Positions 1 through 5,093 of a stretch of 8,241 bases of DNA are shown here, one piece after another. Below the pieces are notes generated by a model that was given only the letters and a program-made list of their open reading frames with translations, was not told where the DNA came from and did not search any database. Every line of letters begins with the position of its first letter. Within the stretch, counting starts at the first letter, position 1. Both the position numbers and the translations under genes were made by a program. The stretch is from Actinomycetota bacterium (GTDB taxonomy: Bacteria > Actinomycetota > Actinomycetes > Nanopelagicales > Nanopelagicaceae): the NCBI GenBank assembly GCA_009698295.1, contig WLQO01000047.1, forward strand, positions 1 through 8,241, in the 5' to 3' direction.

Positions 1-437
1 CCTGCAAATATATATGGCTCATCAATTTCTGTGCCGTTGATCATGATCTTCTTATTCTTCGAGCAGCATTCGACTTTATCGCCGGCTACGCCAATTACGC
101 GCTTTACTAAATATTGCTTAGTCGGATTTGGAAGCACACCCACAGCAACAAGGGCTTCTTTCGCCTTGGCTAGATATTTATTTTGATCTCCTGCATAGGG
201 TTCAGGAAGCCAGTTATCGGGATCGCGAAAGACCACAACATCGCCACGTTTGATTGACTTGCCGACAAAAGGAACTTTATTTACCGCCACGCGATCATTG
301 ACTTGCAGCGTGTTCTCCATAGACCCAGATGGAATGAAGAAAAATTGAACCAAGAAAGTCTTTATGACAAGGGAAACTGCGAGCGCAACTATTACAAGGA
401 TAGGAAACTCGCGTAAAAGCGAGCCCTTACGTGGCAT
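1..437 (-). CDS. lepB: Signal peptidase I, N-terminal part (partial, runs off the left edge)
   Basis: Type I signal peptidase, the membrane-anchored Ser/Lys protease that removes signal peptides from exported proteins. The first 145 residues are in the window; the C-terminus lies beyond position 1. A short basic start (MPRKGSLLRE) leads into one hydrophobic segment at about residues 11-34, which would anchor the protein with its catalytic domain outside. The box IPSGSM at 35-40 supplies the nucleophile Ser39. The second box, VKRVIGVAGD at 111-120, supplies the general base Lys112. The start is the ATG at 437-435, because an in-frame TAA sits directly upstream. Its codons begin only 13 nt after the rplS stop and no Shine-Dalgarno sequence is visible, so translation is probably coupled to rplS. 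The rplS-lepB order is the usual actinobacterial arrangement. Identification is secure from both catalytic boxes. Confidence 0.95.
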   Translation of the reverse strand, partial: MPRKGSLLREFPILVIVALAVSLVIKTFLVQFFFIPSGSMENTLQVNDRVAVNKVPFVGKSIKRGDVVVFRDPDNWLPEPYAGDQNKYLAKAKEALVAVGVLPNPTKQYLVKRVIGVAGDKVECCSKNKKIMINGTEIDEPYIFA

Positions 438-450
438 TTAAAGGAGTTGC

Positions 451-1005
451 TTATTCAGCAGGCTTGTCTTCGGCGGCAACTTCAGCTTCAACCACAACTT
501 CTGCAGTCGCAACTTCAGCTGGAACCTCTGCCACTACTTCGACCGCAGTTGGCTCGGACACCTCTGCCACGACTTCGACCGCAGCTGGTGCTTCGACAAC
601 TACGTCTACAATAACTGCAGCAACCGGAGTTGAAAGAATTCCATCTCCGTAACCTTCGATGCCATCACGCTTTTCGCGGATCTTGGCAGCCTTACCGCGC
701 AGATCGCGGAGGTAGTAAAGCTTGGCGCGACGTACATCGCCCTTCTTTACGAGTTCAATCTTTTCAATAACTGGTGTGTGTACTGGGAAGGTACGTTCTA
801 CTCCAACGCCGTAAGAAACCTTACGGATTGTGAAAGTTTCACGAACGCCATCGCCTTGGCGACGGATAACGATTCCTTGGAAAACCTGGATACGGCTCTT
901 GCTACCTTCAATAACGCGAACGTGGACCTTGAGTTCATCGCCTGCGCGAAATTGTGGGATGTCATGGCGAAGTGACTTCGCATCGACGGCGTCAAGAATA
1001 TTCAT
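451..1005 (-). CDS. rplS: 50S ribosomal protein L19 with a long acidic C-terminal tail
   Basis: L19 is a large-subunit ribosomal protein at the 30S-50S interface. Residues 1-115 are a canonical actinobacterial L19, with landmarks DIPQFRAGD (15-23), VIRRQGDGVRETFT (46-59), YGVGVERTFPVH (65-76) and GDVRRAKLYYLR (89-100). L19 normally ends near here at about 115 residues. This one continues with about 64 residues (121-184) made mostly of Val, Ala and Glu, with about 15 acidic residues and one Lys. The tail includes a 12-residue repeat (PAAVEVVAEVSE, then PTAVEVVAEVPA). The start chosen is the ATG at 1005-1003. It gives the family N-terminus MNILDAVDAKSLR and has a GAGGA ribosome-binding site 7 nt upstream. 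An in-frame TTG at 1038 would add 11 residues not expected in the family. The gene heads a unit with lepB. The tail is seen directly; its function is unknown. Confidence 0.96.
   Translation of the reverse strand: MNILDAVDAKSLRHDIPQFRAGDELKVHVRVIEGSKSRIQVFQGIVIRRQGDGVRETFTIRKVSYGVGVERTFPVHTPVIEKIELVKKGDVRRAKLYYLRDLRGKAAKIREKRDGIEGYGDGILSTPVAAVIVDVVVEAPAAVEVVAEVSEPTAVEVVAEVPAEVATAEVVVEAEVAAEDKPAE
524..588 (-). repeat. Imperfect tandem repeat in the 3' part of rplS
   Basis: Two 29-nt copies, 524-552 and 560-588, are identical at 27 of 29 positions and offset by 36 nt, exactly 12 codons. They lie inside the rplS reading frame and encode the repeated PxAVEVVAEV units of the L19 tail (residues 140-149 and 152-161). 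The near-identity at the DNA level suggests fairly recent duplication or replication slippage rather than only protein-level constraint. Confidence 0.85.
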
Positions 1006-1012
1006 CGTTTGG

Positions 1013-1017
1013 TCCTC
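1013..1017 (-). promoter_or_regulatory. Ribosome-binding site of rplS
   Basis: Read on the minus strand this is GAGGA, 7 nt before the ATG at 1005. It is one of the few clear Shine-Dalgarno sequences in the window and decides the rplS start in favour of this ATG over the upstream TTG at 1038. Confidence 0.75.
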
Positions 1018-1027
1018 ATCTAAGTAA

Positions 1028-1062
1028 AGCTCTTTCAAGCTTTTTAAAAGCTTTTTGAAGCT
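1028..1062 (-). repeat. AAGCTT-rich inverted repeat in the rplS leader
   Basis: A perfect inverted repeat, AAGCTTTT (1037-1044), one central T, AAAAGCTT (1046-1053), is extended outwards. TTC (1034-1036) pairs with GAA (1057-1059) across a 3-nt bulge, and AGC (1028-1030) pairs with GCT (1060-1062) across a second bulge. It lies 23 to 57 nt upstream of the rplS ATG, in what should be the 5' untranslated leader. It could be an RNA hairpin (the loop must open to a few bases) or a protein-binding palindrome. L19 leader RNAs are described in other phyla; I cannot assign this to any known class. Confidence 0.4.
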
Positions 1063-1190
1063 GATTACAGCGCGGCCAAATCTGCCGTGCAGAATGCGTA
1101 TCTTGCCACAGAACGGCCTCCGAGCGTAAATCGGCTAAAGCCCCCGTTCGCCCCAGCGCCTCCCTCACCTACTTTTTCACCCTTGGCAGG

Positions 1191-1196
1191 TATTCT
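1191..1196 (+). promoter_or_regulatory. -10 box of sepH, leaderless type
   Basis: TATTCT fits the actinobacterial -10 consensus TANNNT and ends 7 nt before the ATG at 1204. A transcription start at the normal distance would fall on the A of the ATG, giving a leaderless mRNA. There is no Shine-Dalgarno sequence, which agrees. No clear -35 hexamer is visible. Confidence 0.55.
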
Positions 1197-1203
1197 CGCC
1201 CAC

Positions 1204-2109
1204 ATGAGTGAGCTCCGCCTGACCGGCAAGACCCCTGATGGGGTGCACATCGCGCTCACAGATAACGATGGCGCCGAATACACCTTACGTATCAGCGACA
1301 CATTGCGCGCCACCGTAAACCAACCGCGTCTGACATCTGTACCTGTTTCCGATGAGAACGCAGCGATGAGCGTTAAAGAGATACAACGTCGTCTGCGTGC
1401 GGGCGAAACAATGGATGCAATTGCTCGCGAAGGAAATATTTCAGTAGATAAAGTGGAACGTTTCGCCGGTCCAATTTTGCAAGAGCGTTTATTTATTATC
1501 GATCAAGTACATTCGCTCACACCGCGTCGTGATGGAAAAGACAGTGGTCGCGATGCAATTACATTCTTAGATATTGTCACAGCCAAATTAGCACCTCGTG
1601 GTGTTGATGTTGATTCCTTAGATTGGAATACCTGGCGCATTGACGATGGCACCTGGACTATCGAGCTTCACTATCCAAATCGCGATGGTTTAGGTGCGGC
1701 GCAATTTAGTTACGACACACACCGTCGCACTATCACCCCACTTGATGACAACGCCGCTTGGATGATGGGCGAAGAAGCTCCAATTCGCCGTATCGAGCCA
1801 GGACTTGTTTATTCAGAGCCATCTCATCCATCGCGCGCTGCAGAAAGAATTGAAGTAAGAGATCCGATCCGAATCGACAGCGCGCCAATTCGCAGCGTTG
1901 CATCATCTTTAGATGACCTGCCAGATAACGATCCAACGGATGAAGAGTTTGAAGCAGAAATTTCTCGCGAAACTCCGCGCTTGGTTTCAATCCGTGAAAC
2001 TCCCGCCCCTGGAGATAAGCAAGATGGCATCACCGCGCGCGCCAAAGTTCCTTCATGGGATGAAATCATGTTTGGCCAGAAGCCAACGGATGAACCCAAT
2101 AACGAATAA
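1204..2109 (+). CDS. sepH: SepH, septation protein (DUF3071 family)
   Basis: SepH is an actinobacterial division protein reported to bind FtsZ and promote its assembly at the septum. The 301 residues have the family layout. An N-terminal DUF3071 region begins MSELRLTGKTPDG and contains a helix-turn-helix-like segment at about 57-91 (SVKEIQRRLRAGETMDAIA onward, ending RFAGPIL). A second conserved block at about 117-195 includes DWNTWRIDDGTWTIELHY and ITPLDDNAAWM. A variable acidic linker follows. The conserved C-terminal motif is SWDEIMFG at 284-291. The start is the ATG at 1204, which matches the family N-terminus and sits 7 nt after a TATTCT box. A GTG at 1087 in the same frame would add 39 Pro-rich residues lacking family resemblance. 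The gene is monocistronic and ends 5 bp from a convergent phosphatase gene. Despite the helix-turn-helix fold, the known role is protein binding at the Z-ring rather than transcription. Confidence 0.93.
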   Translation: MSELRLTGKTPDGVHIALTDNDGAEYTLRISDTLRATVNQPRLTSVPVSDENAAMSVKEIQRRLRAGETMDAIAREGNISVDKVERFAGPILQERLFIIDQVHSLTPRRDGKDSGRDAITFLDIVTAKLAPRGVDVDSLDWNTWRIDDGTWTIELHYPNRDGLGAAQFSYDTHRRTITPLDDNAAWMMGEEAPIRRIEPGLVYSEPSHPSRAAERIEVRDPIRIDSAPIRSVASSLDDLPDNDPTDEEFEAEISRETPRLVSIRETPAPGDKQDGITARAKVPSWDEIMFGQKPTDEPNNE

Positions 2110-2114
2110 TTAAT

Positions 2115-3218
2115 TTAAGAAATTACTGCGCGTAAAAGCGGCACATAGCTTTCGATATCACTTGCTCCGCCATGGTGGCCGACCATCGCACCCTCTTGCT
2201 TTTCGCGTTCTGCTTCGATCAAAATCAAATCACCATGGGCAATTACGACGATATCGCCCATGCGATCTGCGGCATCGACTGATACAGATTTTCCAAAGAG
2301 ATCTGCGGCGATAGCTTCGGTGCGGGTGTAAACACTCGCCTTCTCCCCCAGAAACTCTTCCCAGATAGATGCCACATCGGCAATAGCGCTCTGGCTTGCG
2401 CCATCGGTTAAATACAAATGGCGCGCTCGTGGTTCACCAGCAATGGTGGCGATATTTTCGGCCAATTTATTATCTACACCGATGACAATCTTTTCTCCCA
2501 CGTTGATCATGCCGTGATCGGCAGTTAGCCATAAACGAGTTTGGCGCGGAAGTTTTTGTAGCAAAGTAGCAACTAGTTGATCGATTCCGGTCAGCGCCGC
2601 CAACCATTTATCAGAGCCCACTCCATCGCTATGGCCGGCCACATCTAAATCATTGACATAAAGATAGACAAAAGACGGGGTCTGCTTTAACGCCGCAACA
2701 GTTTCGGTAATTAAATCAGCGTGCGTATTCGCGCCACAGTATTTAGCGCCACGAAAAACAGCACGGGTAAAACCAGAGTCTTCATATCTCTTAGCTGCCA
2801 CATGCGTAACGCTTATATTTTGCGCGACGGCGCGTTCAAATAATGTTGTAACCGGCTGCCAGATAAAGGGATCTACGCGCTCATCCCATTTAAGTGAATT
2901 CAAGATACGTCCACCGCTGCGTGGAACTTGCACGGTGTAGCCAAGCATTCCGTGTTCGCCAGGATTAACGCCAGTTGTTAGAGTCGCCAAACTAGTTGCA
3001 GTCGTCGATGGAAAAGAAGTTTTGACTGCGCCATGGCGAATTAAAGATGAGAGCGTCGGAATGTAACTCTCGTATTTAGCTACGGCATCAGCGCCTAAGC
3101 CATCGACTAAGAAAAGTAGCTCGCGCCCAACTGGGCTCGGTCCGCATTGAATCTGATCGCTGGTATCTGCTAAACCTAGGCTGGCAAAGAGCGAAGGAGT
3201 GATTTGCGACAGATGCAC
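2115..3218 (-). CDS. Alkaline phosphatase superfamily protein (nucleotide pyrophosphatase/phosphodiesterase type)
   Basis: A 367-residue two-metal phosphoesterase of the Phosphodiest/NPP branch of the alkaline phosphatase superfamily. The full ligand set is readable: Asp39 in FLVDGLGAD, the probable nucleophile Thr73 in SFPSTTATS, Asp192 and His196 in DLDVAGHSDG, Asp234 and His235 in LTADHGM, and a late His in GHHGG (347-351). TTGVNPGEHGMLGY at 81-94 is also typical of NPP-type enzymes. There is no signal peptide or membrane segment, so it is probably cytoplasmic; members hydrolyse phosphodiester or pyrophosphate bonds, but the substrate cannot be read from sequence. The start is a GTG at 3218-3216 (MHLSQITPSLF); no Shine-Dalgarno sequence is evident, and GAAGAT 6 nt upstream could be a weak leaderless -10. 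It is convergent with sepH (5-bp gap) and divergent from psuG (32-bp gap). The family call is firm; the specific activity is unknown. Confidence 0.9.
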   Translation of the reverse strand: MHLSQITPSLFASLGLADTSDQIQCGPSPVGRELLFLVDGLGADAVAKYESYIPTLSSLIRHGAVKTSFPSTTATSLATLTTGVNPGEHGMLGYTVQVPRSGGRILNSLKWDERVDPFIWQPVTTLFERAVAQNISVTHVAAKRYEDSGFTRAVFRGAKYCGANTHADLITETVAALKQTPSFVYLYVNDLDVAGHSDGVGSDKWLAALTGIDQLVATLLQKLPRQTRLWLTADHGMINVGEKIVIGVDNKLAENIATIAGEPRARHLYLTDGASQSAIADVASIWEEFLGEKASVYTRTEAIAADLFGKSVSVDAADRMGDIVVIAHGDLILIEAEREKQEGAMVGHHGGASDIESYVPLLRAVIS

Positions 3219-3237
3219 AGAGGTATCTTCTCACGGG

Positions 3238-3243
3238 TAAGGT
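3238..3243 (+). promoter_or_regulatory. -10 box of psuG, leaderless type
   Basis: TAAGGT fits TANNNT and ends 7 nt before the ATG at 3251, the same geometry as at sepH, which predicts transcription starting at the ATG. It lies inside the 32-bp gap to the divergent phosphatase gene, so its upstream promoter elements must overlap that gene's start. No -35 is recognisable. Confidence 0.5.
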
Positions 3244-3250
3244 TGGGGTT

Positions 3251-4162
3251 ATGAGCCACCGAATGCCATTTACTCCATCGCCGGAAGTTGCTGCGGCGCT
3301 GGCGGAAGGTCGTCCGATAGTTGCACTCGAATCAACGATTATCAGCCATGGTCTGCCAAGGCCACAAAATTTAGAAGTTGCTCGTGAAGTAGAAGATATC
3401 GTCCGCGATCACGGCGCAGTGCCAGCAACGATTGCCTTGTTGGATGGCGTTGTACATATTGGTCTAACCGATAGCCAACTTAAAGAGATTGCCAATCGCG
3501 ATGACATCGCTAAAGCTTCTAGTCGTGACCTAGCAATAATTGCGGCCACCGGAAAATCTGCAGCCACAACAGTTGCAGCAACTGCACATTTAGCAGCCCT
3601 TGCCGGCATTCGCGTCTTTGCAACAGGTGGTTTGGGTGGCGTGCACCGCGATGCCAACGAAACTTTCGATGAATCGGCGGACTTAACAGCGCTTTCACAA
3701 TTAGATATAACCGTTGTCTGTGCAGGTGTTAAATCAATTTTAGATGTAGCCGCGACTTTGGAACGCCTTGAAACTTTAGCAATCGGCGTTGTTGGCTATA
3801 AAACGATCGCCTTCCCTGGGTTTTACTTAACGGATTCAGGATTCACGATAGAACACCAGGTAAACAGCGCCGCAGAAATTGCAAAAATCATCCATGCCCG
3901 CGAATCATTGCGAACCAATAAGAGCGCACTAATCGTTGCCAATCCCGTAAAACATGAGATGAACCGCAAGCGCCATGACGCTATTTTAAAGAGCGGGTTG
4001 GCCGGTGCTCGCAAAGCGGGAATTATCGGCAAAGCGGTCACTCCATTCTTACTTGAACATTTCCACACCGCCAGCGAAGGTGAATCTCTTTCAGTAAATA
4101 TCGAGATAATTAAATCCAATTCAGCGCTAGCTGCTGATATTGCGGTAGCAAAGCAGCACTAA
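3251..4162 (+). CDS. psuG: Pseudouridine-5'-phosphate glycosidase
   Basis: PsuG cleaves the C-C glycosidic bond of pseudouridine 5'-phosphate to uracil and ribose 5-phosphate; in vitro the reverse reaction is favoured. The 303-residue protein spans the whole family (the E. coli enzyme is about 312). Landmarks in order: VALESTIISHGLPRPQN at 24-40 with the catalytic-type Glu27; AVPATIALLDGVVHIGL (56-72); RDLAIIAATGKSAATTVAAT (92-111); VFATGGLGGVHRDA (122-135); and VVCAGVKSILD (155-165), where Lys161 matches the catalytic lysine of the E. coli enzyme (Lys166). NETFDESADL (136-145) is the likely metal-binding stretch. The C-terminal part has IVANPV and GKAVTPFLL. The start is the ATG at 3251, supported by family length and a TANNNT box 7 nt upstream; a later Met5 is less likely. 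The stop abuts the start of the kinase gene, so the two are probably one operon. Confidence 0.95.
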   Translation: MSHRMPFTPSPEVAAALAEGRPIVALESTIISHGLPRPQNLEVAREVEDIVRDHGAVPATIALLDGVVHIGLTDSQLKEIANRDDIAKASSRDLAIIAATGKSAATTVAATAHLAALAGIRVFATGGLGGVHRDANETFDESADLTALSQLDITVVCAGVKSILDVAATLERLETLAIGVVGYKTIAFPGFYLTDSGFTIEHQVNSAAEIAKIIHARESLRTNKSALIVANPVKHEMNRKRHDAILKSGLAGARKAGIIGKAVTPFLLEHFHTASEGESLSVNIEIIKSNSALAADIAVAKQH

Positions 4163-5068
4163 ATGTCTGTCAACGTGCTCTGCATCGGGGATGTAATGCT
4201 CGATGTTATTGCACGTATCGATGTTGCTCCCCAAAGAATTAACTACGGGAGTGACACTGCTAGTCGTATCAGCACCAGCAGTGGAGGTGCAGCCGGAAAT
4301 GTTGCTGCTTGGCTCACTCGCACGACTGCGCGCAGTGCAATCGTTAGCCATGTCGGAGACGATCCTGCCGGTGCTGCCATCATCGCTGAATTCGATAACT
4401 TGGGAGTTGTCCACGAAAATTTAGCGATCGCAGGTCAATCATCAGGCGTGGTTGTTGTGCTGGTGGATGCATCAGGTGAGCGCACCATGTTTCCGGATAA
4501 AGGCGCAAACTCGAATTTAACGCTGGCAGATCTGCCGCCACTCGATAACTTCCAGGCCGTTTACATCTCAGGATATGCGCTACTTAATCCACTGTCTCGT
4601 CCTGCAGTATTGGCAATGGCGGAAAAGATCCGAGCAGATTCAATTCCAATCTATTTTGACCCGGCATCTGTGGGCGCGATGAAAGATGTTTCAGATAAAG
4701 AGATCCACTCTTGGTTTGCGCTGACAAATGTTCTGTTGCTTAACGAAGAAGAATCTATTTATCTAACTGGATCTGTTGATATAGAACGCGCTCTTGATTA
4801 TTTATTGGAATTCGCTGAAGTCGTTGTAATTAAACGTGGCTCACTTGGCGCCATCGCCAAGGCGCGTGGCTATGACTCAATCAGCGTTCCTGCTGTTTCT
4901 GCAGATGTGGTTGATACAACCGGGGCCGGCGATAGTTTCGCTGCCGGATTTATTGCAGCTTATGGAGCAAAACACGATCTAACCGCTGCTTTGACCGCCG
5001 GAACCGAATTAGCGGCCCGATGTGTTGCAATCGTCGGTGGCAGACCGCGTGTAGGTACCGCAATTTAG
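4163..5068 (+). CDS. PfkB-family kinase, probable pseudouridine kinase
   Basis: A 301-residue ribokinase/PfkB-type kinase. The fold begins NVLCIGDVMLDVIA. The first PfkB signature region carries GGAAGNVAAWL (41-51), and the second is DTTGAGDSFAAGF (251-263) with catalytic base Asp257 and the anion-hole sequence GAGD. VLLLNEEES and VVIKRGSLGA are the usual core strands. Its ATG follows the psuG TAA with no gap (TAAATG), implying translational coupling. This position, paired with psuG, makes phosphorylation of pseudouridine to its 5'-phosphate the most likely job, feeding the glycosidase; the PfkB family also contains ribokinase, adenosine kinase and other sugar kinases, and substrate cannot be proved from sequence. 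The class is certain; the substrate is inferred from context. No Shine-Dalgarno sequence is visible. Confidence 0.88.
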   Translation: MSVNVLCIGDVMLDVIARIDVAPQRINYGSDTASRISTSSGGAAGNVAAWLTRTTARSAIVSHVGDDPAGAAIIAEFDNLGVVHENLAIAGQSSGVVVVLVDASGERTMFPDKGANSNLTLADLPPLDNFQAVYISGYALLNPLSRPAVLAMAEKIRADSIPIYFDPASVGAMKDVSDKEIHSWFALTNVLLLNEEESIYLTGSVDIERALDYLLEFAEVVVIKRGSLGAIAKARGYDSISVPAVSADVVDTTGAGDSFAAGFIAAYGAKHDLTAALTAGTELAARCVAIVGGRPRVGTAI

Positions 5069-5081
5069 CTAGTTCACTTGG

Positions 5082-5087
5082 CAGAAT
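5082..5087 (+). promoter_or_regulatory. Possible -10 box of parC
   Basis: CAGAAT matches TATAAT at four of six positions and ends 6 nt before the ATG at 5094. This would again place transcription at or next to the start codon. It does not fit TANNNT at the first base and no -35 is seen, so readthrough from psuG and the kinase, 25 bp upstream, is equally possible. Confidence 0.3.
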
Positions 5088-5093
5088 GCCCGC

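Larger units (their letters stand above)
1006..1203. promoter_or_regulatory. Divergent rplS / sepH promoter region
   Basis: This 198-bp non-coding stretch separates the rplS-lepB unit (minus strand) from sepH (plus strand) and must hold promoters for both. The sepH promoter is visible next to its ATG. For rplS the only TANNNT box I see on the minus strand is TACGCT at 1128-1123, without a convincing -35, so its start point is uncertain; using it would give a leader of roughly 110 nt containing the inverted repeat. No open reading frame with family resemblance lies here. Confidence 0.5.

Noticed and set aside
431..652. Plus-strand frame coding a Ser/Thr/Ala-rich 73-residue peptide
   Set aside because: It is the antisense of the repetitive rplS tail and the lepB start; its composition simply mirrors the Val/Ala/Glu codons on the other strand, with no supporting signal.
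1006..1038. Extended L19 start at the TTG at 1038
   Set aside because: The ATG at 1005 gives the standard L19 N-terminus and has a GAGGA ribosome-binding site 7 nt upstream, which would be inside the coding region otherwise.
1087..1203. N-terminal extension of sepH from the GTG at 1087
   Set aside because: The extra 39 residues are Pro-rich and unlike SepH. The ATG at 1204 gives the family N-terminus and has a -10 box at leaderless spacing.
5077..5084. CTTGGCAG shared upstream of parC and sepH (1182-1189)
   Set aside because: The distance to the ATG differs (9 versus 14 nt) and an 8-base match in 8 kb is expected by chance, so I do not call it a shared operator.
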